DNA of 64,000 nt from assembly GCA_963924555.1 (NCBI GenBank), contig OZ004592.1, forward strand, positions 5,332,001-5,396,000, given 5' to 3'. Each line of letters begins with the position of its first letter. Position 1 is the stretch's first letter. The notes below the pieces were generated by a model. That model was not told the origin of the DNA. It did not search any database and saw only the letters and a list, made by a program, of their open reading frames with translations. The position numbers and the translations under genes are program-made. This stretch comes from Crambe crambe (taxonomy: Eukaryota > Porifera > Demospongiae > Poecilosclerida > Crambeidae). Shown here one piece after another: positions 40,970 to 52,268 of this stretch.

Positions 40970-41000
40970 GTCAGTGTGCTGCTTTTATAGCAGCATTCTG
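40970..41000 (-). promoter_or_regulatory. TATA palindrome of FREP-like copy 3
   Basis: CTATAAAAG at 40982-40990 (minus strand) within GCTGCT...AGCAGC, 67-75 bp upstream of the ATG. Downstream lie the conserved words CTGACTGACTGG and GTCCAACTACAGTACAC, the likely start region. Confidence 0.8.
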
Positions 41001-41186
41001 ATATAGCTATTATATTATGTGACATTAATCCCAATTTGCTCCTTTGACCCTGCAAGTGTTTCCTTAAAGGATGTACACTACTAATTACCAACCCCATGGA
41101 GGAAGTCACTGTATTCTAGCTTTGATCACATGTATGTTCCAGCCACAGTGAAGTAGCTAGGTCAACCATTGGTTATTTGGGCAATA

Positions 41187-41338
41187 CAGTGGATTGCAGG
41201 TTGCTTGACACTAGTACTTCAGCCAGCAAGGTCACATGGACCAATCAGATTCATGCTGACATCATTGCCTGCAAATCTGATTGGTCCATGTGACCTCGGT
41301 GTCTGAAGTACTAGTGTCAAGCAACCTGCAATCCACTG
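41187..41338. mobile_element. TA-flanked hairpin MITE, copy 2
   Basis: Twin of 31832-31983, at the same distance from its gene, with TA on both sides and arms beginning CAGTGGATTGCAGGTTGC. Its two arms match each other slightly better than in copy 1. It was evidently copied with the surrounding block, not inserted twice. Confidence 0.85.
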
Positions 41339-41954
41339 TATGTCTACCATAGTAAGGGTGTGCGATATTTAGAATAGAGTACATACATGGGATCACTTGC
41401 TGACTTACTCTTGGTAGTACATTCTGACAATTTTATTTCTGTGTACAGTACGAGCCACCTCCTCACGACACATTGTTTAAAAATACCTGGAGTATAGTAA
41501 TACTCGTGTATTTATGGAATGGTGCCAGGTGAGGATAGTCCTTTATGGAATGGTGCCAGGTGAGGATATATCCACAAGGTCCTTCTGGCACACGATAACC
41601 TTTGACCCTTGTAGTGTCTGCAAGTGTGTGGACTGTATGCATCAGAGTACCATACCCTAAACCTTATGGACCAGTTCTTATCCATCAGAGGAAGCAGTTC
41701 AGTAATTATCATTCTTTACTGCAGATGGGGATACAGGTCTGTCATTCACAATTCCCTGGTAATGCATATTATTACTGTGTGATGGCCACAGTTTGACCCA
41801 CAGAGCCATCTCATTGAAATAATTTCTGCCCTGCTGGAAAGTCACAAAGTCATTTTAGGATTTTCAATAATGATTTGGCTACATAATTATTTTTTTCATA
41901 TTCCCTACAACCTAAAGCTTTACATTTGGTTTCCTTGGATTCCACCATTTTTGC

Positions 41955-42130
41955 CATATGCAATCACTACAGTGCCATGTAGGTAACTGAATGTATTAAT
42001 CACTACAGTGCCATGTACTAATACAGTGCCATGTATGCATTATTAAATGCAATTGCTGCAGTACCATGTACTACACAGTGCCATGTAGGTAACTGAACGT
42101 ATTATTAAATGCAATCACTTACAGTGCCGT
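41955..42130. repeat. minisatellite, block B version
   Basis: Shorter version of the CAGTGCCATGTA minisatellite at 32655-32915, with fewer units. Confidence 0.75.
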
Positions 42131-42419
42131 GTAATGGTACAATGTATTACTACTTGCAAAATGTCTCTCAAATTCTCTGTAGCTACTTTTCTTTCTCTTC
42201 TATCAAGATATATCGACTCACTGTAATTTTTTGAGAACAAGAGAGAAAATCTTATGACCTTTGACCCATGATCCCTACTTAAGGCACTCCATTGAAAGCA
42301 CGAGCCACCTCACATTGGGACACATTGTTTAAAAGCAGTCCTTCTCTTTGTGTATGAATAGCACCTATTGCCAACTGCAAGCCTTTATTTTACACAAAAC
42401 CTTTGACCTTTGTGTATTT

Positions 42420-42990
42420 ATGTGTCTGTGTAAACTTTATGTCGACCTACAAACTATCCATCACAAGTACATGTGTGTAGGCTGTCAGTATAATGCACTG
42501 AATGCTGTAATCCTATGATGCCAGAGAAATGTAAGACATTTAATATCCACCATTTCTCCTGACCTCCTCAGCCAATGGTCATCACCAAAACAAACTAGAA
42601 TATAAAGGAGTTAATTAGAAACTAGAACATACAATTATGTACAGGCAACAGAACTCCCTCCTTAGTGTGGGGCTTTATTTCCATTGTGCCTCTGTGCCTC
42701 CACTGAAAACTGGCCTCTCTCACCTTCATGCTTGCAGGATTGTGCTTACAGGTATTGCGAGATTAATGATTGACCCAGGGAATCCTCCTTTGTCTATTTC
42801 CCTCATGATCCCTTACCACTAGACGGGTATGTAACTGAATCAGAGATATCCCCTTCATAGTCCCCGTGATCCCTTACCACTTTAACAGGCAACTGATCCC
42901 AAATTCCTAGAGGTGGCATAATTAGCTCTACTCTTGTTGCTAACCTACAGACCACAAAAGGGGATGGGCCATAGTTACTGGGGGAAAAAA
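42420..42990 (+). pseudogene. GRK intron 6 / exon 7 fragment, block B
   Basis: Repeats 33380-33950 with small indels, including CCTCTCTCACCTTCATGCTT, GCAGGATTG and TTACAGG from the end of GRK exon 7, followed by intron sequence. At the right end (about 42990) the FREP-like relic present in block A is absent, and the homology stops at GAAAATCAGT. Confidence 0.8.
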
Positions 42991-43000
42991 AGAAAATCAG

Positions 43001-43931
43001 TAGTGATGTACACATGTGTTCGTTCATGGGTGGCACTATTTTGTCTCATTCAAGAAGGATGTACGTGTCACAAGTAAGGAACCTTGGATGACTGGGGACT
43101 ATGTGACTGTTGTTCTTAGTGCAGTGTTTTGTCTCTAGTCGATTTAATTTGCAAAGTAAGCTCGTTATTGAATGACTATGTGGCTGTGTTCTTCAGTGCT
43201 TTACTTTTTAAATACCAAGTCAGGTATTAAATGTGAGATGGGAGTATCCTGCACCAGATACAGCTTCATCTTTAGTGTGCTAGTCGTTAATGTACTGTAA
43301 ATTAGTAATGTAGTTGTTAATTAGTTGGACATCAAGTGATGGAGTCGGTCAATTCTTTTTGTATACAAAACCACAAGTGGTTACAGTGAACTCCCATTTA
43401 GGTGCTTTTTTGCTTCCCTATTATTCTATTCTTTAATTCCAGCTGTATAAAGTCATTACTCTTTTTTTACTGACCTATCTTTGATTATGCTCGTACCTGA
43501 TGTCATATGTATTTGAAAGACTACTATTAGCAGACAAGTTTGATCAAGCTAGTGTAGGCACACATGATAAATACATTCAAGATCAACCATAGAGTTCACT
43601 TTCCATAGCCTATTATGCCAGCATTATGCTTCCTGCTTTGATGGACTTATTATTCCCAAAACTATGCTGGCAGAATGTGCCAGTCCCTACTCCCATAATT
43701 GAGAGTCTGAATCTAGATGCAGTCAGCTATAGCTTCGGACTCTTAATACTTTCCTTTCTCTCGAGACTTGCAGTAGGATTTTTGTAAGTACAAATACACA
43801 TGCGCATTCAAACTGTTTTGCATTACACACCAATTGAACTTTGAATGTCACTACTTAGTAAGGCATTAACTAAACTAAATTGTTTCACTCCAGGAGGTTC
43901 ATTAAATTGTCTCTCAGTCTTAGATCGTATC
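43001..43931. other. intergenic sequence
   Basis: No gene seen. The right end (43790-43920) is the conserved FREP-like 3' flank, with TTGAACTTTGAATGTCACTA and TTTCACTCCAGGA. Part of the left half resembles 53770-54050 (TAAGCTCATTAT, TGACTACGTGACTGTGTTCT). Confidence 0.5.
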
Positions 43932-45011
43932 TCACTGTATGTAGAGCTCGACCAATTCTATTGGTGTAGTTCCCGCATAATCCCTTCGACATAACCTCAT
44001 CTCTATATTATCAGTGGTGGGGGAGGGAAAGTCCTTGGTAAACCATGGTGGGCGGTTGAAGGAACAGCAAGTACTGGTGGGACCACAACCCTTTCCATCC
44101 CAGAGGGGGTCAGAAGACTCTAATCCCTGGGCATTGTATGAATGGTAGGCAGTATCACAAAAATAATCATTACCAATAAAGCTAGCGACACTTGGTGGAG
44201 ATAGGTTGTTATTGATACAAGGGCATCTCCATCGTTGGTAAGTGTTGTCTGATCCTTCATCACGTCCTCCTGCAAAACTCCAGATGTGTTTGCGGGGATT
44301 TTGTCCATGTGTCAGACTCACTCCAAAGATGTATGTTTGGTCTATGGTGTAAGTGTGATAATAAAAAGCAGCAGGTGCATCAATCTGATATCCGATGATT
44401 CTTCCACGCACGTGACTGTACTCCACTCCGTGGACAGTGAAGGTAGTACTAACACATCCATAGCCTGTTACATTACACACTCTTCTTGGTGGTGAACTCC
44501 TTGAAAATAAGGTCAATCCACTGGGACACTGGTGGCTGGTGTCCCTCATGTCTATGTAGGCCACCCTCATCCATCCTCCAGTCATATTACAGTGCACTCT
44601 GATAGGAGAACCTCGTGTACCGATCCAATAATAACCAGATGCAGCATGTGGATAGTCAGCGTATAAAGTTTTACATGATTTTGCAGGATTTTGCTTGGAG
44701 TTGTTGACAGGAGGAGGAGGAGGGAGGTGGTATTCTAGTTGTGTCTTGATGGGTTTGAGGAGTCTCTCCATGGCAGAGGTCAGGTCATTTTTCAGGGCAT
44801 CAAACTTTGCATCATCACTTGTTATATTGATGTTGGAGATTGCAGTGTTGACCATGAGACTTAGCTTGTACTCGAGACTGGCTGCAGCCTGCTGTACTGT
44901 GGTGTTGACCAGTTCTGCTATCTCATTGCAGTTGCAGGTCTCCAGGTGAGTGCAGACTCCTTCCTGCACCAGGGAGAACCCCAATAGAGAGACAAGAAGA
45001 AACAGCTTCAT
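43932..45011 (-). CDS. secreted FREP-like protein, copy 4
   Basis: Intact, intronless, 359 aa from the ATG at 45011; the frame extends further upstream, but the signal peptide MKLFLLVSLLGF fixes the start. Full-length helical stalk with a short hinge (PPPPPVNNS). Compared with copy 3 it lacks the NATSGNL residues between CNM and TGGW, and its variable segment reads differently (IDAPAAFYYHTYTIDQTYIF), close to that of the relic at 33953. Ends ELVELYIQ. All family cysteines from SCKTL to RLCRR are present. The neighbouring 3' flank is conserved; the promoter lies in an unusually long palindrome. Confidence 0.88.
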   Translation of the reverse strand: MKLFLLVSLLGFSLVQEGVCTHLETCNCNEIAELVNTTVQQAAASLEYKLSLMVNTAISNINITSDDAKFDALKNDLTSAMERLLKPIKTQLEYHLPPPPPVNNSKQNPAKSCKTLYADYPHAASGYYWIGTRGSPIRVHCNMTGGWMRVAYIDMRDTSHQCPSGLTLFSRSSPPRRVCNVTGYGCVSTTFTVHGVEYSHVRGRIIGYQIDAPAAFYYHTYTIDQTYIFGVSLTHGQNPRKHIWSFAGGRDEGSDNTYQRWRCPCINNNLSPPSVASFIGNDYFCDTAYHSYNAQGLESSDPLWDGKGCGPTSTCCSFNRPPWFTKDFPSPTTDNIEMRLCRRDYAGTTPIELVELYIQ

Positions 45012-45060
45012 TGCAGAATATCGTAGTTGGACATCGACTGTTGCATTGAATGTGAACCAG

Positions 45061-45101
45061 TCAGTCGGGATAGCTGCTCTTATAGCAGCAATCCCGACTG
45101 A
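45061..45101 (-). promoter_or_regulatory. 41-bp palindromic promoter of FREP-like copy 4
   Basis: Near-perfect palindrome with outer arms TCAGTCGGGAT/ATCCCGACTGA, inner arms GCTGCT/AGCAGC, and the TATA core CTATAAGAG (minus strand, 45077-45085) at its centre, about 70 bp upstream of the ATG. Other copies keep only the inner arms. Confidence 0.8.
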
Positions 45102-46209
45102 TGAAGTATTAGCTAATGGATCGATCCTGGTGATTCTGGCTAGCATTAATTGAAACTGGCATTGGTTGGATGTAAGTCATTTGTACTACATCTATACCAG
45201 AGAAACACAACAAAGGAACCAGCACACACTATCTATGGCCCATTATGGCAGGTTCTATCATGGTATCACTCACTAATTAAGAACAATGGCTCCATACACC
45301 TAAGTATTATTAGAAGCAGAGTAAACAGTCTCTTTTGAAACCAACCACCACAGGACGTTTCCCAGCCATTGGTCAAATTTTGACATCTATTTATTCGAAT
45401 TCCTACAACATCTATGGGATTAGGACTATCATCAAGTACGTCCTGACTCATTTACTGCCTTATTCTAAGTGCTGTACCCCTCAAGTCAGGGATTCATATG
45501 GGGAGGGAGCCCTGGGATATCCCCAAAACAACAACAACAACAACAACAATAACAAAAACAACAACAACAAAACAACAATAAAAACCCAACAATAAAACAA
45601 CAACAACAACAACAACAAAAAAACAATAACAACAAAACAGATCTGTCTTCCCCAAAATATTAAGAAGAACCTCAAGATTTGATAATATGACTCAATAGCC
45701 TTAAGGTAGGTTGGTTAGCTTATTCACACGAGGTTCTCTGTCTCTGAAATGATGCACCCCACATATGTATGTACACACTGTATTTAATAATTGGCAAGTA
45801 GCTACATGTGCTTGCTTTGCTTGATATGCAATTCAGTCATGTGAAACAACATTCAAGCTCGGTGAGAAAAGTATAACAAATAGGTTGACTTGGTACCTCA
45901 GTACATAGTAGACTAGACTATAACACATTCATTATCATTTCTTTTGCAGGTAGCTATAGCTATATGGGAGTTATACTGAAGACTGAAGATCTTAATTACT
46001 TTACATCAACTGTGCTGCTGTAGCATGCTAGCTAAGTATATAGCGGATCATAGAATCTTGAGCTTTATGCCCTCTGCCCTCACAGTTTATTGTTTTCATA
46101 TAGTTTTTTTTTTGTTTTTTTTTTGGTGCTACTCGTACATACCATAGATACATGATAGATAGATAGTTGCCGCCTTCAGCACTGTACCTACAGCACTGTA
46201 CCTAGTGCT
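45102..46209. other. intergenic sequence with a CAA repeat
   Basis: No gene seen. An imperfect (CAA)n tract occupies 45527-45637, and poly-T runs lie at 46108-46125. AGATAGATAG and CAGCACTGTACCTA repeats at 46158-46205 resemble 50815-50860. Confidence 0.6.
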
Positions 46210-46580
46210 GAGGCAAAAACACAATTACTACTCCAGGAAGTCACTCTATTCTAACTTTGATCGACAACATGCAGGAAAATTCAAATTTTATGACCCGTGG
46301 GGTTTCCTATAACATGTTCCAGCCACAGTGAAGTGGCTAGGTCATGGAGTCCATTGGTCATTTTGGTACATAGGGTAATGGTTTGCAATATTTTAGAAAA
46401 GAGTACATGGGATCACATGTATTATGCACTTACTCTATGCTGACTTACTCTTGGTAGTCATACTGACAATTTTATTTTTAAATGTTGCATACAGTATGAG
46501 CCACCTCATCGAGACACATTGTTTAAAATCATATCTAGAGTATAGTAATACTCACAGTCCTCTTCGTGTATGAAATGGCA
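46210..46580. repeat. FREP-like 5'-flank block without a gene
   Basis: Matches the distal 5' flank of FREP-like genes (CCAGCCACAGTGAAG, CTTACTCTTGGTAGT, GAGCCACCTCATC), also seen at 31785-32130, 41140-41480, 53575-53760 and 59795-60030. The gene it belonged to is missing; it joins directly to the next relic at about 46580. Confidence 0.7.
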
Positions 46581-46903
46581 CCTATCAGGATTTTGTTCGG
46601 TGTTATTTATAGGCGGAGGAGGGAGGTGGTAGTCTAGTTGTATCTTGATGGGTTTGAGGAGTCTCTCCATGGTGGAGGTCAGGTTGTTTTTCAGAGCATC
46701 AAACTTTGCTTCATCACTCATTACATTGATGTTGGAGATTGCAGTGTTGACTATGATTTGTACTCGAGACTGGCTGCAGCCTGCTATACTGTGCTGTTGA
46801 CCAGTTCTGCTATCTCATTGCAGTGGCAGGTCTCCATGTGAGTGCAGACTCCTTCCTGCACCAGGGTGAACCCCAATAGAGAGACGAGAAGAAATAGGTT
46901 CAT
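46581..46903 (-). pseudogene. FREP-like N-terminal relic
   Basis: Begins MNLFLLVSLLGFTLVQEGVC from the ATG at 46903, with an intact promoter palindrome upstream (about 46957-46980). TAG replaces a stalk codon after NSTV, a second stop follows near SLEYKS after a small deletion, and the sequence ends in the hinge at NNTEQNP. No globular part follows. Confidence 0.87.
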
Positions 46904-46954
46904 CGTCAGGGAATGTCAACTGCTTCAGCTGAATGTTGAATGTGAACCAGTCAA

Positions 46955-47005
46955 TCAGTGTGCTGCTTTTATAGCAGCAGTCTTGCCAAGATCATGTGAC
47001 ATCAA
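46955..47005 (-). promoter_or_regulatory. promoter block of the N-terminal FREP-like relic
   Basis: TATA palindrome GCTGCTATAAAAGCAGC (minus strand) followed upstream by GTCACATGATC (plus strand GATCATGTGAC at 46988). This E-box/M-box-like word is also at 53431 and 59524 next to the other promoters. Confidence 0.65.
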
Positions 47006-47295
47006 TCATATTGTTCCAATTTGCTCCTTTGACCCTGAAAGTGTTTCTGTAAGTATAAGAATTATAGCATTTGAATAAACCATTTCTGAAATTAGTTGTT
47101 TGATGATGATGATGATGAATGACCAGATGAAAACGGCGATTTTTGAAGTCGCTGTAAAATGATACTGCTTTGTTCTCTGCTCTTCATATTTGAGTCCTAG
47201 CACATTGAAGGTGTTCTGTCTTCAAGTTAGGAGTTGCTGACTGCAGGAGGTAAGTATTCTGGAGTTATGAAAGAAAATATTAAGTACTACAATGG

Positions 47296-48024
47296 AGCAT
47301 CCGTGCCATGGAACACGTGGTGGGGAGATGCTTGTGTTGATACACGGACAGGAGGATGGATGAGGGTGGCCTACATAGACATGAGGAACACCAGCCACCA
47401 GTGTCCCAGTGGATTGACCTTATTCTCGAGGAGTTCACCACCAAGAAGAGTGTGCAATATAACAAGCAATAAATGTGTCAGTACTACCTTCACTGTCCAT
47501 GGGATAGAGTACAGTCATGTGTATGGAAGAATCATTGCATATCAGAATCGAGTTCCAATAGTATTCCATTACTTCAACATCAACAACAATAATTATGATG
47601 ACATTGATGAACCTTATGTCTATGGAGTGAGTCTGACTCATAGTCAAAGTCCTCACAAACACTTGCAGGAGCATCTGATGAAATATTACATGACCCAACA
47701 TTCAAGTGTCAGATTCCCAGAAGTTGCATTCATATTACAGTACACTCTGACAGGAGAATCTTGTGTACTGATCCAATAGTAACCAGAAGGGTTATTTGCA
47801 GGTAGTGTACTGCAGGAGGTGGCAGGGTTGTCTTCAGTAAGGCCAAAGGTGGTGAAAGTATCTATCAGTTCATTCCTGGCACTGGTGACTTGCGATTTGG
47901 AAGGACAAGTGTTGTCAGGTCCACTGTTTAAGACCTTGACTGGAACAGTCCTTGGTTGCTGTGCAATGCACAACTCCAAGGTAAGGAAGAGAACAGACGC
48001 TGCTAAAATTCAGCTTGTCATCTT
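47296..48024 (-). pseudogene. FREP-like relic with inverted middle and a different head
   Basis: From right to left on the minus strand: a divergent secretory head (stop at codon 4, then a hydrophobic stretch LFLTLELCIA and a linker with TCPSKSQVTSARNELIDTF, unlike other copies), then SGYYWI and VRVYCNMNATSGNLT down to about 47706. The next segment (about 47341-47705) is present but in the opposite orientation: on the plus strand it reads GGWMRVAYIDMRNTSHQCPS through GVSLTHS. Left of it, the minus strand resumes with CINTSISPPRVP, exactly where the family continues. So the middle third is inverted in place. After PRVP the similarity ends, so the C-terminus is also lost. Confidence 0.85.
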
Positions 48025-48443
48025 TGCCGTAATAATCCTGCTCTATGGATGACTTTTCAGATGTGTTGCTATCGATCTTTATCAGTTATTGTACTCTTTG
48101 GATAACTGAGTGAGCATACTGTGTTGCGTGTTTTTTATACAAAGACTCAGTGCATACCCTCATGCTAGTCTTGCACGCCCACCATGCGAGACTAACCCTC
48201 ATGCATGTTTACTTAATGAATTTATACAGTTTCTGGATCACTACGTGACTGTGAAGCACATTCTTCAGAAAGGAATGTGCTTTCCAGGGGCCCCTCAACC
48301 AGGGTTGGCTGATGCATTCAGAATCGTGTATGGTCATATAGTAGTAGGTGCTCATGATGTCATATCCATTTAAAAATCTTAGTAATAGGATGAGAATAAA
48401 ACTGGGTATTCTTTGTTTCGTGTTTCTTATAAACACAGAAATC

Positions 48444-49545
48444 TCACTGTATGTAGAGCTCAACTATTTCAATTGGTGTAGTTCCATCAGTTATATGTGG
48501 TGAACATAACCTCATCTCCACATCATCAGTGGTGGGGGAGGGAAGGTGCTTGGTAAACCATGGTGGGTGGTTGAAGGAACAGCAGGTATTGGTGGGACCA
48601 CACCCCTTTCCATCCCAGAGGGGGTCAGAAGGGTAGAATATATTTCTGTAACTGGAACTGGAGGCAGTGTCACAAAAATAGTCATTGCCAATGAAGCCTG
48701 GAACACGTGGTGGTGGGGAGATGTTTGTGTTGGTACAAGGACACTTGAATGTTGGGATATTTGATGTTTCATCAGATGCTCCTACAAAAGTCCAAATGTG
48801 TTTGCGAGGACTTCGACCATGAGTCAGACTCACTCCAAAGACATAAGGTTCATCAATTTCATCATAATTATTATTTTTGATGTTGAAGAAATGGAATGCT
48901 ATTGGAACTTGATTCTGATATGCAATGATTCTTCCATACACGTGACTGTACTTTACCCCATGGACAGTGAAGGTAGTACTGAAACATCCATTGCTCGTTA
49001 TGTCACACACTCTTCTTGGTGGTGAACTCCTTGAGAGTAAGTTTAATGCAGTGGGACACTGGTGGCTGGTGTTCCTCATGTCTATGTAGGCCACCCTCAT
49101 CCATCCTCCTGTCAGATTCCCAGAATTCATATTACAGTACACTCTGACAGGAGAACCTCATGTACCGATCCAATAGTAACCAGATGCAGCATGTGGATAA
49201 TCATTGTATAAAGTTTTGCAGGATTTTGTTCGGTGTTATTTATAGGAGTAGGAGGAGGAGGTGGTAGTCTAATTGTGTCTTGATGGGTTTGAGGAGTCTC
49301 TCCATGGTGGAGGTCAGGTTGTTTTTCAGGGCATCAAACTTTGCATCATCACTCGTTACATTGATGTTGGAGATTGCAGTGTTGATCATGAGACTTAGCT
49401 TGTACTTGAGACTGGCTGCAGCCTGCTGTTCTGTGGTGTTGACCAGTTCTGCTATCTCATTGCAGTTGCAGGTCTCCAGGTGAGTGCAGACTCCTTCCTG
49501 CACCAGGAAGAACCCCAATAGAGAGACAAGAAGAAACAGCTTCAT
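48444..49545 (-). pseudogene. FREP-like copy 7, frameshifted
   Basis: Signal peptide and stalk are intact (MKLFLLVSLLGFFLVQ at 49545), but the hinge repeat has lost bases and the frame runs into a stop after LDYHL. About 10 bp are missing where other copies read NPAKSCKTL (the repeated word CCTGCAAAA has collapsed). The codon for Arg in GTRGSP is TGA. From VYCNM to the final VELYIQ the frame is open and keeps the cysteines. The upstream TATA word is CATAAAAG in place of TATAAAAG. At least three lesions, so a pseudogene. Confidence 0.88.
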
Positions 49546-49627
49546 TATTAGTGTACTGTAGTTGGACGTCGACTATTAATAGTGGTGGATGTGAACTAGT
49601 CAGTCAGTTGGTGTGCTGCTTTTATGA

Positions 49628-51086
49628 CAGCAATCCTGACTCTATTATAGCATCACTTTTAACTGATCCATGCTTGTGACTCTTATTAGTGTCCCCCAAT
49701 AGATGCATCCAACCTCATGGTGCAGAAATGCATGCCAAATAAACGCAACAAAAGAGTCAGCACACTATCTATGGTCTACTATGGCATCTATTGTATAGTA
49801 ACCACCCACTCACTCTAACTGAGAACAATGCCACATTTGATTACTACACTGTTGCACTGGACATTTTCCAGCCAATTCTGGTCAAATTCTTACTGACAAG
49901 TATGGGATTAGGATGACTATGTTCTAGCTTTAATTCCAAATATTAAAAAACAAACAACATAATAGCAGAATTTAGCCCAGAATTCTTGAGTGGTAGCCAA
50001 AATTTATTTTGCCATAAGACTATATTCATTTAGGGGTGCTCAAAACCATCACTACAAGCCTATTAGGGACTGGAATTATACCATGTAAGAATCAGTTCAC
50101 GGTCATTGTGGAAAGATAGCAGCACTCAAGGTCCTTCTCTAATATGGATAGCACCAGCTGTTAAATCCACTGTACTAATAAATTTACTTGAGAAAAGAGG
50201 TCTTATGGAGCTCAAGACGGAGTTATCCATATCATTTTAAATTCTTAATCTGGAGATTTATATACACCATTTTGTTCATTGAGTTATACCTAATTGAATT
50301 TTACATCTCATGTACAAGTTAGACCCTTTTCTCAAGTACTATCACCTATTGTTAGAGTATACCTGGACCTTTAATTAAAGGTTTATAATATACTGATGAG
50401 ATTATTGGTGTCCTCTAATAGATTGTCTGCGTTGGTATGTAAGAATGTACTAATCTAAACACAACAAAGGAACCAGCACACTATCTATGGTCCATTATGG
50501 TTATTATAGTATCACTCACTCACTTAAAACACACCACATTTGATAGTGTGATGGTAACTATGACCTACTGCTTTATATCTCATCTTGGCCTGTCATGGGA
50601 GTGAAATAGGAATAATCAGCTCATAGCTTAGTAATATTGGTGATGGGTAAGGGGTTACTTGACTGAAGTTCACTCTCTTGTTGCCGAACTTTTTTCAACC
50701 ACACACAGCCTTATTTACTTTTCTTTTTATTTAGAACAAAAAATTTTTTCCCTTTATAACTATTTGTGCATACTACTGATAAGATCATATGTACCATTAT
50801 ATACATGTATATGATAGATAGATAGTCACCTCCAGCACAGTGCCAAGGCAAAAGCATATTATGTATTGCTAGAGGGTTATTGTATAGAGGGTTGTTGTGA
50901 TTGCATAGAGGGTTGTTGTGGTTGCATAGAAATGTTAGAGGTTGCATAGAAATGCTATTTTGTCCAGGTTCATGTCCAAGCATTGAAACTTTTTTACTGA
51001 TATGCACATTGGTTTATAGATTCACTCACATTATATTCTATGCATGTGTGTGTCGTTACTACACATTATGTTTCACTAGAAAAATC
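49628..51086. other. intergenic, duplicated flank
   Basis: No gene. 49680-50030 matches 57150-57440 upstream of copy 10. 50595-50695 (GGGAGTGAAATAGGAATAAT, TGATGGGTAAGGGG, AGTTCACTCTCTTG) is a fragment of the foldback-headed element. 50880-50960 has short repeats of GCATAGAGGGTTGTTGTG. Confidence 0.6.
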
Positions 51087-51510
51087 TCACTGTATGTAGA
51101 GCTCTACTGATTCAATTGGTGTGGTTCCTGATCCATCAGAACGACATAGCCTCATCTTCACATCATCAGTGGTGGGGGAGGGAAGGTTCTTGACAAACCA
51201 TGGTGGATCATTGAAGGGACCACATCCCTCTCTTGTCAATTGGGGTTGGGGCAAAATGGTATCATTGCCAATAAAATATAGCGCAGGTGGTGGTGGTGAT
51301 ACATTAGTGTTGCTGCATGGACAGATTTGTCTTCATGTACCTTCTTTGGTTATTCCTACAAAAGTCCAAATGTGCTTGTGAGGGCTTTGACCATGAGTTC
51401 ATTGATGTCGTTCATCAATTTCATCATGATACGATGAGAATTCGTTCCTAATTCCTGTACCAGAGAGGGAGACAGTTGCAGTGAATCGATCAGTGTGCTG
51501 CTTTTTAGGG
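51087..51510 (-). pseudogene. FREP-like relic, C-terminal part
   Basis: Minus strand: VELYIQ end, LPSPTTDD, PPWFVKNLPS and CSCSNTN-like segments remain, with large deletions between. The CCSF-NHPPW block has lost codons, and the frame is broken near 51230. At 51470-51505 a piece like the promoter/5' UTR follows (AGTGAATCGATCAGTGTGCT), so most of the gene between was deleted. Confidence 0.75.
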
Positions 51511-51565
51511 AAAACAATGGATGATGGGTTACGGTACATGCATTCCTTCCCTGATCCACTAACTA

Positions 51566-52000
51566 CCGTACAGCAGGGTTTTTTTGGAGATAAAATATTT
51601 CATTAATCATCAAATGAAAATACAGATGAAGAATTACAGTAGTCTTTTATTTGGTACGGTATGGTTATTTTAGCGCATGTGCAACAATATCTACGGACTT
51701 CGCTTCACAGCTCCATTTTCACTTGGCTTGCATACTATTTTTGGCCTACATTTCTTCAGGTATAGCCCACTTTGCGATCGTGGCGACTTCTTAATTGATG
51801 GAATCTAGCTAGCTAAGTAGCTAGCTAAGAAGAAAGTGGACCAGAAGGTTAGGTAAGTTTGTATTAGTGCCGTAGTTGAATGTAAACGTCTAAACGGTGG
51901 CTTTATTTGGAAAAAAATTCGATAGAAAAATTTTTGATAGATAGAGTGATTACCGAAATTACTGAATTTTTATCCCCACCGAAATTATCCCGCTGTACGG
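51566..52000. mobile_element. TA-flanked MITE (CCGTACAGC ends)
   Basis: 435 bp with inverted ends CCGTACAGCAGGG and CCGTACAGCGGGA, TA on both sides (51564-51565, 52001-52002). Tc1/mariner-type MITE; its end words resemble those of 15282-15706. It is inserted in a FREP-like 3' flank, which resumes at 52003. Confidence 0.82.
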
Positions 52001-52268
52001 TATGACTAATTCTATTAGTGTGTAGAGTCCTAATAAGGTATTCAGTGTGTGAAGTGGTTGCAGTGACACTGGGTCCTTTGTGTATTGGAAGTAAAGTGTG
52101 CTCCACCGCTTACAGTCAGCTATTATGTATGTTGTATGGCTGTGAATTAATAGTGTTCCTTTTTCTACAAAATGCCAAGTCTTAAAATAATAGGTATCAT
52201 CAGCATAAAACTAAACTAAGTTATTTCACTCAAGGAATTCATTAAGCTGTCTCTTTCATTCCTCGGTC

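Noticed and set aside
45481-45675. Leu/Val-rich minus frame
   Set aside because: Antisense of the CAA repeat.
47234-47779. A plus-strand FREP-like gene
   Set aside because: The plus-strand reading covers only the inverted middle segment; both flanks belong to the minus-strand relic.
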